Part shown: positions 1-9,514 of the stretch, piece by piece
How the letters are laid out: the number at the start of each line of letters is the position of its first letter
Position numbering within the stretch: the first letter of the stretch is position 1
From: a virus
IMG/VR virus record: IMGVR_UViG_3300030102_005249
Coordinates: 1 to 25,801 of that record
DNA length: 25,801 bases
Strand: one strand, 5' to 3'
Made by a program: the position numbers and the translations under genes
The notes under the pieces: model-generated
Database searches by the model: none
Told to the model about the DNA's origin: nothing
The model's input: the letters and a program-made list of their open reading frames with translations, nothing else

Positions 1-3000
1 CACTTCAGATACTGATTTACCTTTTAAAAATCTTGAAGCAGCAGCGTTTTTCATCCAGTTTATTGGTCCGATATCATTAGCATAGGTAATAAAAGATGTT
101 AACTGTTTTAAAGTAACAACAGGGTTGATACCTAATCTTGACAAGATAAATACATCTTGCATAATATTAACAGTAGTATCTAAATTAGCACCAGCTTGTG
201 AAAGACCTTTGTTAGAAAGTTTTTCAATCGCTGCTTGTATTACTTCATTTAAATTAGAACCAGGATATAACTTGTCAATAGTATCTCTGATAATTTTATT
301 TGAGAATAATTTATTTATATCATTTACTGGTCTACCATAAGCTGCAAAGTATTCCATATCTCTCATATATGAGAACAATGCGTCATTACCATCCACAGCA
401 ACAATAGCTTTTTTAGCATTCGCATTTCTTAGCTTGGTAGAGTTTGCTGTTACAGGACTATTGTATTGAGGTGTTCCAGATAGAATATCTTGACCTTCAG
501 ATTCTACACCTTCTCTGTAAACCATACCTGCATAGTTTAAATTGTAAGGCATATCTACTCTATACAAGTCTTTATATGCTTCGTTATAATGTTCGTAAAG
601 CATTGGGAAAAAAACATTGACTTGCCAATCAGCATATTCTTTGAGCTCAGGATAATTAGTTTCTAATTCATTTGTTATATCCTGCATGATTTGCTCATAG
701 TTTGGACCGAACCGTGCTTCAAAACCTGGGTGGTTTTGTGGATCTTTGTATTGATTGTATAGATAATACATTTGATTTGGACTTAATGAAACACCATGCT
801 TCATTATTGCATCTTCCAACTTTTGATTATTTTCTTTTGTAGGGTTTTCTCTGTATGCTTTTTCTGCTTTCTCAACCGCTTCTTTATCTTTTATAATGAC
901 TTGTGGTAACTTACGAGTATACTTAGCCATAACTTTTTTATAGTTTTTACCAAACAGCTCTCGCATTTTTACAATCATAAATGCTTGATTAGTAAGCATT
1001 CTTTCTTTATATATTCTTGTTGCCTCATCAATTCTTTTAGTTACTAACTCTTGTGTGTTACCCTCAAAAATTTCACCAGGTAATTTAGATATAGCATCCA
1101 TTAAAATAAACAAATCTGAATTTTTGTTCATTGTATTTAATAAAGTCCTGTTTAATTTTTTACCTATTCTTTTTAATATATTGCTTGAGCTTTCTCTATT
1201 CTCTTGTTCGTCTTTTATATTATTTAAATTTTTCTTAATATCCTCTATGATATCTGTAACCTTGTCTTGCACCTCTTCATTAGAAGGATTTTCAACACCC
1301 TCAGCTTCTAATTCTTTCCTTGCCTGTTCTTCAAATGATTCCCTTCTACCAGTTATATCTAAGAATAAACTCTCAAATTGTCTTCTGTACTCTAAATGTT
1401 GTTGTCTTAGTTGCTCTTTGAAATTAGTCCTACCAGTTAAAATAATTTGTTTTAATTGTTCAGATAGTTCAGCTAATGTTTCAACCTTTGCTAAATCTGT
1501 ATTTTCCATTAATAAACTACTGGTAACTCTTTGGATAGCAATCCTTAAGTTTTCCATTGTATCGTAATCAGAATTAGTCTTAGCAGGTTTTTTATTTATA
1601 TCATTATATTTTTTTTCTAAAGAGGCTAAGTAATTTGTAACACTTTCAAAAGTATTTAAATCTACGTTTGGATTTATAAGTTTATTTATTTCTTGTAATC
1701 TTTTTCTTGTTTCATTATCTATTTGAACACCTTTTAATCTGTCATTTATTTTTTTTACACCAGTTGTTTTCAGTAGATCTGTTACTATTCTTTCTAATAT
1801 TTCGTTATTTTTTTTAGCTGCCTCTTCTAAAATTTGATTTCTTACGTTTTCAATATTATCTACCGTGGCATCATTTATTAATTTTAGTAACCTGTTTAAG
1901 TCTGATTTAACATAAACAGTTTTGGGCATGACTTTTCTCAAAAAGTTTCTCAACTCTTGCTGAACTAATTTTAATTCTCTGGCACCTCGTTTTTGTGAAT
2001 TTAAAATAATACGAGATCTTTTAATTGCCTGAGCTAAATCATTACTCTTTCTACCTCCTAACGCTTCAGCTATTTCTATTTCAACTAATCTTTGTTTAGT
2101 AGAAAGTGACTTTGTGTTTTTAACAGCCAGCTTTTTGAAAGCCGATTGAGACTTTAGATATTCCATAGTCTCATCCATAATCTCCTGCTCAGATTTTTTT
2201 ACTTTAGCTTTTGCATTTTTCTTTAGTAGTTGATTGTATTTTTTAAATACTTTAGTATATAATTTAATACCATTTAGCATACCACCTTCGATACTTCCTA
2301 ATGATGGGGGTATAGATGAAAAAATATCTGCATCAACCTTCATTAAAGAACTAATAAACCTTTTACCAAACTTTCTTACTCTTGTTAGATAATCTGTTAT
2401 AGCAGGATCAGTAAAGCCTTGAACCCTTGCGGTCTTTATGATATCAACTGGATCATCAAACTTATTAAAAGCCTTTTGAGATTTTTCTTTTATTTGTCTT
2501 TTGTTTTTATCTTTTGGTCTGTAGATATTTCCTTCTACATCTCTTAAATAATATGATGTAATCTCTCCTATATCTCCACGAGATACATCAACTGTAAAGC
2601 CCAAACTTTTAGCCCACTCTGTTAGAGCTGCTCTTGAATAAATATTAGGTTTGATAAAACCACTATCATTCATTTGATAGAATTTGACCAAGCGATCCAT
2701 ACCCGCTTTCTGATTCTTTTCTTGTAAGTTTATTGTTTCTGATTCGACTGGCACTCCTTTTGGAACCCTTGCAACATACTGACCACCCATAGCAGATTTA
2801 GCAGCAAAAGGTTTTGGTCTGTCTTTAAGAGGGGTAGGAGTCATTTTTTTAGACTTAGGTCTTGAATTAGGATAAACCTTTCTCACATCCACAGCATTAT
2901 TAAATACCATGATAGGTTTACCATCTATTACAAATGGATATGATGGATGAAAATTAGGATCACCCTCTCTTACTTCTCTTATTGGAGAGTTCTTTTCAAA

Positions 3001-6000
3001 TTGTATAGCTGAGACGATATCACCATATTGAACATTTTTAAGTGAGGGATCATTAACATAATCTAAAACACCAGTGTCATAAGTTTTATTAGCTTCCATT
3101 GGTGGTATTCCAAATCTGTCAGCAGATGTTCCTGTAAAAAATTGTTGAGCAAATAAAGCTCTTTCAGCGTAAGAAAATCTATTATCTCCTTCAAAAGGCA
3201 TCAAAGTATTTAGCTGTTCCAAATTTTGTATTTGACTTGGAGCATTTTTGTTTTTAAGAATTTTTGATATAGCTGGGTTTTTAAGCTTTTCATTTACATA
3301 ACTTAAAAGATCTTTTGCGCTTGCTCCTTTATTTATAGCATGTGCTATTTCAGCGTTTAAATATTGCCAAAAATTAAAACTACCTCTAATACCACCTGGA
3401 CCTTGAACCATGACCAAACCCACACCATCGCTTTCTTTTACCTTGTTTAATACTCGTTGAGCATCTTGTTCTCGTGTGAAAGCCCAACCATAACCAGTTC
3501 CGTAAGGATATAAATATCCACCGTTGAACTTAAATTTTAATCCTGACGGACTTTCTATCGTCCCATAGGTAGCCATATCAGCTGCATAAACAAAAGCTTT
3601 AGATCCGCTTAAATCATTAATAGAGCCTCTTTTAATTTTACTAATATCAATACCACCTCTATCTATTTGATTTTTTTCTGTTATCTCTAAATCAATAGAA
3701 CCACCATCATCAGGTATGTTGTTTGGTATTTCACCTTCGGCATTCTCTACCATTTCACCTGGTATTAGTTCTATATCTCCTTCTGTTATTTCTGTTCCTT
3801 CCTGAACTTTTTTAGATGCCGTGTTAAAGAAATCAATAATATCTTTTTCTTCTTTCGTAAACTCATTTGTATTTATGGGTAAACCTGAAAGTTTTATTAA
3901 TCTATTTAACCATCTTTTTATAATATTTTTTGGTTCTGTAGATAAGGATGTATAGTTAGCAGCTAACATACCAAACAACTCTGCGGTTTGTTCTTCACTT
4001 TGATCAACAGTTTCGTAGTCAGCAGCAAAATCTTTTAATACTTTTTTAACCTCAGGATTCTTCACAGATTTTATTACAGCTTTCAACATTCTCTCTGTCT
4101 GTGCTTTGAAGTTAGGTTGTAAACCAAATTTCTTTACTAATAAAGCATGAAATATTTCATGGGGAATAGTAGTGTTTAACGCTTCACTTGCATTAATATG
4201 AATAGTATTTGTCATGGGTGCAAATGTACCCTTGGTACCTTGACTATCCTTACTAACCGCTTTGTTATATGCATCTTTAGTTGAGTGTATTATAATGTTT
4301 ACCCCTGGTAATATTTTAGATATAGCTTTACCAGCTTTTTCTGCTTGAGATATAATCTTTTCTTTTACTGTTGCGTTTTCAGTAATTTTTACATTATCAG
4401 AAATACTACGCCCTTTATAATTTACTTTGGTGCCGTCATTTTTGGTTACAGATATATTTTCTGAATCAGTTTCAGTTGTTGTTTCTGTTCCTGTTTGCTG
4501 ACCTACTGCTGCTTCTAAATCACCAACTTCTTGTTGTAGGTTTTGATCCGTTTCGGTCTCTTGTTTTACTAACGTTATAATACTTTTGTCTAAAGGTATA
4601 GTTTCTATAACTCCTAAATTAGGATCTCTAACAACGATAGCATCATGTCCTTTAGCAATAATATCCCTAATTTTTTGCACTGTCCACACTTCAGTTTTCT
4701 CTACTTCAAATGGATTTTTAGGGTTTATCTTTGCTGTATATTTATTTCTTGTACCGTCCTCTTTATAAGTATTAGATCTATTCTTTGGTCCAAAGAAAAA
4801 TAAATTTTTTGGAACAGGACCTTCTTTAGTTTCGTTAGTGTTTTCAAAATCTAAATCAGACATTAAATCCTCTTCAGTTTCTTTTCCATATCGTACTTGT
4901 ACTTCTCCTTCCTCTACTTCCTCTTCCGTCTTCGTTTCAGTCTCTGTACCACTTTCTTGGTCACCCTCTCTGGCAGGTCGCTGAACTTGGTCGGATACTC
5001 CCTCAACCACTTCTTGAGTAGTTTCGGATTCGACTGCGCCAGTTTTCTCCACTGGGCTTTGCTTTGTACTGGCATTTATTTTATTATTTATTTGTTCAGG
5101 AGTTGGGTTTTCAACACCATCATCCTTTAATTCTTGTATTGCTTTTTCTCTCTGCTCTAATAAAGCCTTGTCTCTTTCAAGTTGAGCATCACCTTCTTTT
5201 ATGATTTTATCAACTTCAGCTTCTAACTCAGCTTTTTCATTTTGTTGTCTTTTTGTAAGTTGATTATTATATTTATCAATATAATCAGAAAGTTCCTGTT
5301 GTCTTAATAAATTAGCTAATAATATTTTCTTTTTAGGGGTTGGTAAATCAGCTGGTATTTTATTCATAACACCAACTACTTGATCATACATTGCTATTTT
5401 ATTCTGACCAGCTTTTTTATCAATCTTACCATCTAATATTTCTTGTTTAGTTTTTTGAACATATGTATCTTTTACAATATCTGAGTTATGTAAGTCTTCA
5501 AACAATTCAAATACACCTTCATCTAAAGTTGTAAAATCACCTTGGGATGCTGCTGTCGCTACAGCTCCAGGCATTGACATAATTTTTCCACCCACAGCTT
5601 CTTGAGCTGCTGCTCTTAATACCTGTTGAACACCATCTGTAAATGATTCTGGTGTTTGAAATAAGTCAGAACCTTTCCATGCGTTGTATGCTTCTTTAAA
5701 ACTTATATCTGCTACCTCTTGTAAAAATCCTGTTTCAAATTCAGCTAAACCACCGGCTCCTATAATTAATGTACCTTGAGCAATCATGTTATTAACCTCT
5801 TTTTTCACAACATCTCTAAAAGTTTTGTTAGTTACATTAACTCCTTTTTTATTTAAAACTCTTAGTAAAATAGCATTAGCAACTCCTTTCTGAGCTAAAA
5901 CATTTCTAACACCATAGTTTTCTAATAAACCAACTACTGTACCTAAAGGAATTACAAAAGCCGCTTTTTCGTTTTCAGTCACGTCAGCAAATTGTGGTTG

Positions 6001-7677
6001 CTCCATTTCTCTCAAAACATAATCCTGAGCTTGTAAAACCATAGATATTGGTCTGAGGTATCCTGACTGTATAATAGCTGGTAATGATTTTGTTACACCA
6101 AGAACTGCACCACCCCAAAATGATTCTTCAGTTTTTTCTGTCCACTCAGGTGTAGTTTCCGTGCCCCACACTTCTCTGTTTCCTTTTCTTATAGCCTCTA
6201 ATAATCCAGTATTAGTATCATACTTTGTGTCATTAGCGTATAAAGAATAAGGATTTCTATATACAATCTCACCAGGATCACGTTCATATTTAATTCTTTT
6301 TTTCTCCTCATCTTTTATTTCTTTTCTTAAATCTTTAAAATCGACATCATCCCTGCTTTCTGCTGCTTTTTTTATTAGGTTTTCAACTTCTGAATATTTA
6401 TCAGGATCTTTAGCTATATCAGCTATCCTTTCATTAGAATAAGATGAGCCTAATAATCCTTTCTCTCTTGCTTTTTCCATAATTGTAGTACGATACCACA
6501 CTGGGTTAGAAAAATCTAAACCTACAGTTTCAACCATTATATCAACTAAAAAGTTTGTTTTTCCTGCATCAATACCAGCAAATCCATCAGCAATAGCGTT
6601 CCACAATCCTCCTAAACTACTACCTTGTCTTGATCTCATTTCAGACCATGCTCCAATTTTTTGATCTAACTCTTTACCTTCCAGCTTTAAAACTTGTTCT
6701 TGTTTGGCCAGAAGATTTTCTGCATCTAATAATTTTAGTTTTAATTGTAAAGGTGTAGTTGCTTGTATATCACCTTCTGGACCTCGTGTATATATTACCT
6801 TGTTAGGATCAGCATTGTCTAAATCGTTTTGGTCATAAAATGTTTTTGCTCTTATGTATTCTTTAATGTTTTTTGCTTGAACATCAGACCTTTCGCTAAA
6901 ATCTTTTATTTTATTTTTTACTTCTTCTTCGCTTTGTATTTTTGCTGTATTATGTTTGAATCCTTCTTCTAAAAAATAAAGCTTTTGACTTTCATCTTTG
7001 TTAGTTCTTAAAAATTCTCTTAGCTTTTTTGATTCTCTATCTTCAGAGCCAAACAGGTTGCCAGTAAAAGGATCTAAATTAATTCTTATTTCTTTTCCAT
7101 TTTTAGATCTAACTTTCATTGCATCTAAACCAACTGCCTGTTCGAACTCAAATCCATAGTCCCCAAAATGATAGTTCATCAAAGGCACTACTTGTTGCTC
7201 TTCTCTATCTATTAAGGTTTTGTCTATTTTTTGTAAAGACTGTGAGAAATAATCATCAGGCTCATCAAGCTCTTCTTTTACTTCTAATGTATCAAACTTA
7301 AATGCGGATGTATCTCCTTCAGAAATTGTTTCAGGATTAACTAATTTATTAGGATCAACTTTATTTGGATCGCTTGGATCGGTTACTGAAGATTCCGATG
7401 AGCCAGGAACGACCTGATCTGGAGGTGTATCTGACTCCATAACGTCCTGAACTTGCGTAGAAGTGACATCGGGATTTTTTTTTTCCACAGAAATACCCAT
7501 CAAATCCACAAAAGTATTTACGTCATCCTCATACCCTTCCTCAACAAAAAACTGATACGCTGTATTCACAGCATTAGCATCAGAGTTAAGTAGTTGTTGA
7601 AACTCTTCTACGCTTCCGTTATAACCTTCCTCTTGAAAAAGTTTGTAGGCTAAATCTATTGGGTTTTGTTCCTCCAT
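1..7677 (-). CDS. Giant polyvalent-type virion/ejection protein, at least 2559 aa, runs off the left edge
   Basis: A single minus-strand frame stays open from an ATG at 7675-7677 to base 1, giving 2559 codons with no stop; I checked the frame in triplets over most of its length. The start overlaps the stop of the upstream gene as TAATG, which suggests translational coupling. In order I see: a 30-residue tandem repeat (residues 10-60); glycine-rich hydrophobic stretches (about 520-720) with an FxTxFLQEVAD motif; a charged Glu/Lys region (about 770-940); a partial ADP-ribosyltransferase-like segment (about 958-1037); an HEIFH zinc-protease motif (1173-1177) with candidate third-ligand glutamates at 1228, 1229 and 1233; a compact Gly/aromatic-rich block (about 1345-1605); long Lys/Glu helical stretches (about 1610-2330); and a mixed C-terminal part. 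Mosaic giants like this are known in phages as polyvalent proteins. Its place after two small internal-protein genes suggests a T7 gp16-like protein carried in the virion and ejected into the cell. The role is inferred; the open frame is seen directly. Confidence 0.9.
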   Translation of the reverse strand, partial: MEEQNPIDLAYKLFQEEGYNGSVEEFQQLLNSDANAVNTAYQFFVEEGYEDDVNTFVDLMGISVEKKNPDVTSTQVQDVMESDTPPDQVVPGSSESSVTDPSDPNKVDPNKLVNPETISEGDTSAFKFDTLEVKEELDEPDDYFSQSLQKIDKTLIDREEQQVVPLMNYHFGDYGFEFEQAVGLDAMKVRSKNGKEIRINLDPFTGNLFGSEDRESKKLREFLRTNKDESQKLYFLEEGFKHNTAKIQSEEEVKNKIKDFSERSDVQAKNIKEYIRAKTFYDQNDLDNADPNKVIYTRGPEGDIQATTPLQLKLKLLDAENLLAKQEQVLKLEGKELDQKIGAWSEMRSRQGSSLGGLWNAIADGFAGIDAGKTNFLVDIMVETVGLDFSNPVWYRTTIMEKAREKGLLGSSYSNERIADIAKDPDKYSEVENLIKKAAESRDDVDFKDLRKEIKDEEKKRIKYERDPGEIVYRNPYSLYANDTKYDTNTGLLEAIRKGNREVWGTETTPEWTEKTEESFWGGAVLGVTKSLPAIIQSGYLRPISMVLQAQDYVLREMEQPQFADVTENEKAAFVIPLGTVVGLLENYGVRNVLAQKGVANAILLRVLNKKGVNVTNKTFRDVVKKEVNNMIAQGTLIIGAGGLAEFETGFLQEVADISFKEAYNAWKGSDLFQTPESFTDGVQQVLRAAAQEAVGGKIMSMPGAVATAASQGDFTTLDEGVFELFEDLHNSDIVKDTYVQKTKQEILDGKIDKKAGQNKIAMYDQVVGVMNKIPADLPTPKKKILLANLLRQQELSDYIDKYNNQLTKRQQNEKAELEAEVDKIIKEGDAQLERDKALLEQREKAIQELKDDGVENPTPEQINNKINASTKQSPVEKTGAVESETTQEVVEGVSDQVQRPAREGDQESGTETETKTEEEVEEGEVQVRYGKETEEDLMSDLDFENTNETKEGPVPKNLFFFGPKNRSNTYKEDGTRNKYTAKINPKNPFEVEKTEVWTVQKIRDIIAKGHDAIVVRDPNLGVIETIPLDKSIITLVKQETETDQNLQQEVGDLEAAVGQQTGTETTTETDSENISVTKNDGTKVNYKGRSISDNVKITENATVKEKIISQAEKAGKAISKILPGVNIIIHSTKDAYNKAVSKDSQGTKGTFAPMTNTIHINASEALNTTIPHEIFHALLVKKFGLQPNFKAQTERMLKAVIKSVKNPEVKKVLKDFAADYETVDQSEEQTAELFGMLAANYTSLSTEPKNIIKRWLNRLIKLSGLPINTNEFTKEEKDIIDFFNTASKKVQEGTEITEGDIELIPGEMVENAEGEIPNNIPDDGGSIDLEITEKNQIDRGGIDISKIKRGSINDLSGSKAFVYAADMATYGTIESPSGLKFKFNGGYLYPYGTGYGWAFTREQDAQRVLNKVKESDGVGLVMVQGPGGIRGSFNFWQYLNAEIAHAINKGASAKDLLSYVNEKLKNPAISKILKNKNAPSQIQNLEQLNTLMPFEGDNRFSYAERALFAQQFFTGTSADRFGIPPMEANKTYDTGVLDYVNDPSLKNVQYGDIVSAIQFEKNSPIREVREGDPNFHPSYPFVIDGKPIMVFNNAVDVRKVYPNSRPKSKKMTPTPLKDRPKPFAAKSAMGGQYVARVPKGVPVESETINLQEKNQKAGMDRLVKFYQMNDSGFIKPNIYSRAALTEWAKSLGFTVDVSRGDIGEITSYYLRDVEGNIYRPKDKNKRQIKEKSQKAFNKFDDPVDIIKTARVQGFTDPAITDYLTRVRKFGKRFISSLMKVDADIFSSIPPSLGSIEGGMLNGIKLYTKVFKKYNQLLKKNAKAKVKKSEQEIMDETMEYLKSQSAFKKLAVKNTKSLSTKQRLVEIEIAEALGGRKSNDLAQAIKRSRIILNSQKRGARELKLVQQELRNFLRKVMPKTVYVKSDLNRLLKLINDATVDNIENVRNQILEEAAKKNNEILERIVTDLLKTTGVKKINDRLKGVQIDNETRKRLQEINKLINPNVDLNTFESVTNYLASLEKKYNDINKKPAKTNSDYDTMENLRIAIQRVTSSLLMENTDLAKVETLAELSEQLKQIILTGRTNFKEQLRQQHLEYRRQFESLFLDITGRRESFEEQARKELEAEGVENPSNEEVQDKVTDIIEDIKKNLNNIKDEQENRESSSNILKRIGKKLNRTLLNTMNKNSDLFILMDAISKLPGEIFEGNTQELVTKRIDEATRIYKERMLTNQAFMIVKMRELFGKNYKKVMAKYTRKLPQVIIKDKEAVEKAEKAYRENPTKENNQKLEDAIMKHGVSLSPNQMYYLYNQYKDPQNHPGFEARFGPNYEQIMQDITNELETNYPELKEYADWQVNVFFPMLYEHYNEAYKDLYRVDMPYNLNYAGMVYREGVESEGQDILSGTPQYNSPVTANSTKLRNANAKKAIVAVDGNDALFSYMRDMEYFAAYGRPVNDINKLFSNKIIRDTIDKLYPGSNLNEVIQAAIEKLSNKGLSQAGANLDTTVNIMQDVFILSRLGINPVVTLKQLTSFITYANDIGPINWMKNAAASRFLKGKSVSEV
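3955..4300 (-). other. HExxH metallopeptidase-like domain within the giant protein
   Basis: The motif HEIFH lies at residues 1173-1177 (bases 4147-4161). It is preceded by a strand-like TNTIHINAS and followed by a helix. About 50-56 residues further on, SEEQTAELFG offers glutamates 1228, 1229 and 1233 as a gluzincin-type third zinc ligand. This is the usual layout of small zinc metallopeptidase domains in phage polyvalent proteins. The motif is seen directly; activity and substrate (cell wall, host protein or self-processing) are inferred. Confidence 0.6.
4567..4806 (-). other. Partial ADP-ribosyltransferase-like segment within the giant protein
   Basis: Residues about 958-1037 contain FFFG, then INPKNPFEVE, then IIAKGHDAIVVRD and a closing IETIPLDKSIIT. 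This order resembles the C-terminal half of ART-type domains in phage polyvalent proteins (a KNP turn, a GYDGIIV-like strand, then a final VFDPxQI-like strand). I do not see the N-terminal NAD-binding His or Arg or a clear catalytic Glu in ARTT-loop context, so this may be a degenerate or structural remnant. The match is from memory of the pattern and needs a profile search. Confidence 0.35.
7492..7677 (-). repeat. N-terminal 30-residue tandem repeat in the giant protein
   Basis: Residues 10-30 and 40-60 share the pattern A-Y-x-x-F-x-E-E-G-Y, then V, F and L at matching positions, offset by exactly 30 residues. Each copy looks like a short two-helix unit. I do not know its function; an N-terminal packaging or docking signal is one possibility. 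Confidence 0.7.
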
Positions 7678-9503
7678 TATTTTGGTTTATTAAATCCTCC
7701 AGCTCTACCGCCACCAGCCTTATTAGCTTTTCTGATCTCTGTATTAACAGAAGCTCGAATATCATCATAAACATCTGATATTAATTTATCTCCCGCTCTT
7801 ATTTCGTATTCTTGATTGTTAACTTTATATGTAAGGGTTTCACTGTCTTCATCAAATTTGATATCAGTAAATGAAGAGTTAGGTGGCATAAATCCTTCTA
7901 CAGAAACTAATCTTTTAATTTCATTTTCTATGACACCCTTATCTATCTTTCTTTCTTTTAAAATATCACTTATCCCTCTTCCAGCATCAGCATCTGTTAA
8001 ATTAGAGAAGAAAGTTTCAAACCCTAATCCTTCTGGTACTTGTTGAATACCTGGTCTTGTTTTTTGAGCACCGAACACTTCTATTTCATCAAAGGTAACT
8101 GTTTGACCAATTTGTCCTCCAAGACTTACGTATTCGTCAAATTCTCCTGGAGCGTTAACTGCTTTGTATAGTCTTCTTATGGCATCTGTGGAGTTTAACC
8201 CCTCAGTGCTAATCTCTAACGGATCTCTACCTGTATATGTTATTTCAAAACCTGTTCCTGTTTTTTTAATTTTTTGTATCGTTCCGTTGCTTGCATCTAC
8301 TAAATATCTTGCAGCTGATTCCGCTTGATCTGGATTACCAGTAACAAGTAAATTTACATTGTTACCAGCGGATTTTATTTTATCATCCGCTTTACCAGCA
8401 GCTCTACCACCTGGTCTTATTTTAACCTGTTTAGTTTCTTTTACATCTAATGTAGACTGTATCAAATCAGTAGCATAATTTTTTGCCGCCTCTTCTTGTT
8501 TTTCATCAAACTTAGGCATCATAACATTAATGTCATTTACCTCAGCTACAATAACAGGATTTTCTTTACCAGGGTTTTCCTGAGCGTATTTATCATAGTC
8601 CTCCTGTGAGCCATATTTATATGCTTCTCCTGATGGTGTAGTTAATCCAGCATTAACCATCATATTTCCTTTGTTAGTGGGATCTTTAGTAAATTTTTGA
8701 ACCTGTAAGGCTAAATAGTCTTTACCCTTTTTAGTAGCAAAGTATTCTGTCTCAGCTCTACTTCTCATTGTTTCTGTAATAACAATATCATCATTTCCAG
8801 TTGCACCCCTAATATTAGAAGTTATTATATTACCAAATGATTTTTTAATTTTTTGTGCCTCTTGATTAGCATCAAAGTTATCTATTTGTTGGTTCATTAA
8901 ATTAGAAACACCATTGACACTACTGCTTTTACCAGCAATAGGGTTGCCATTTTTGTCAAGTTTTATAAGTCCTAAATTACCAGTTACAGCGTCTGTTTCA
9001 AGAACCATGTTATTTATATTAGCAAAACCACTTAAAAGTTCAGCTGAATATGCTTCTAATGGAGAACCTTTTGATACGCTTGAAGTAGCGTTTAATTTTT
9101 CATTTTGTCTGTTGGTGTAGTTTTGAAATGCTTTGTCAAAATTTTCAGCATTTTTTTTCAACTGTGTAAATCCAGTTTTTTGATTCATTTGGAATCTTTT
9201 CAGATCAGCTGGTTTTACTAATCCCTTTTTAACTAACTCATACTGATCTTGTAATTTATGAGAGCCGTCTTGTACAGCGTTCATCACCAGTTGATTCAGG
9301 GTGTAGTTATTATACAGATCCTGATTCGCTAAAAGCTCTTGTTGTTCTTGATAAGCTTTTTCTATCTCATCCTTTCTTCTTTGTCTATCATCACGAATAT
9401 CAGTAAAAGTCTTGGTAATATCTTGAGCTTGTTTTGCCCAGTCAATAGTGGATGCAGTATTTGCCCTTTCATATATCTCAAAGTTTATATTTTTTTTAGC
9501 CAT
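7677..9503 (-). CDS. Putative internal virion / ejection protein (608 aa)
   Basis: This 608-residue protein begins with a charged helical region rich in Gln, Glu and Lys (about residues 20-140), likely coiled coil. Mixed alpha/beta parts follow, and the C-terminus is Gly-rich and basic. I see no signal peptide, no transmembrane segment and no catalytic motif. It starts 11 bases after the stop of the 245-aa gene and ends in a TAATG overlap with the giant gene. Its position between a small protein with a hydrophobic N-terminus and a giant protein matches T7 gp15 in the gp14-gp15-gp16 ejection series. I rely on synteny and size rather than sequence recognition. It could also be another minor virion protein. 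Confidence 0.6.
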   Translation of the reverse strand: MAKKNINFEIYERANTASTIDWAKQAQDITKTFTDIRDDRQRRKDEIEKAYQEQQELLANQDLYNNYTLNQLVMNAVQDGSHKLQDQYELVKKGLVKPADLKRFQMNQKTGFTQLKKNAENFDKAFQNYTNRQNEKLNATSSVSKGSPLEAYSAELLSGFANINNMVLETDAVTGNLGLIKLDKNGNPIAGKSSSVNGVSNLMNQQIDNFDANQEAQKIKKSFGNIITSNIRGATGNDDIVITETMRSRAETEYFATKKGKDYLALQVQKFTKDPTNKGNMMVNAGLTTPSGEAYKYGSQEDYDKYAQENPGKENPVIVAEVNDINVMMPKFDEKQEEAAKNYATDLIQSTLDVKETKQVKIRPGGRAAGKADDKIKSAGNNVNLLVTGNPDQAESAARYLVDASNGTIQKIKKTGTGFEITYTGRDPLEISTEGLNSTDAIRRLYKAVNAPGEFDEYVSLGGQIGQTVTFDEIEVFGAQKTRPGIQQVPEGLGFETFFSNLTDADAGRGISDILKERKIDKGVIENEIKRLVSVEGFMPPNSSFTDIKFDEDSETLTYKVNNQEYEIRAGDKLISDVYDDIRASVNTEIRKANKAGGGRAGGFNKPK

Positions 9504-9514
9504 AATATTTAGTC

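Noticed and set aside
1055-1567. Plus-strand open frame of 170 codons
   Set aside because: It lies fully antisense to the giant gene, has a Ser/Leu/Phe/Cys-rich composition typical of reversed Lys/Glu/Asn coding sequence, and has no promoter or partner. The same reasoning removes all other plus-strand frames, for example at 125-340, 4586-5130, 14661-14960 and 20787-21080.
4891-5100. Change of composition in the Glu/Thr-rich part of the giant gene, with fewer A/T-rich codons
   Set aside because: The frame stays open and the shift is explained by a low-complexity Glu/Thr/Val/Gln protein region, not by an inserted element.
9504-9514. AGGA-like Shine-Dalgarno before the 608-aa gene
   Set aside because: A short GGA lies too far from the ATG and no other start in the window has a comparable site.
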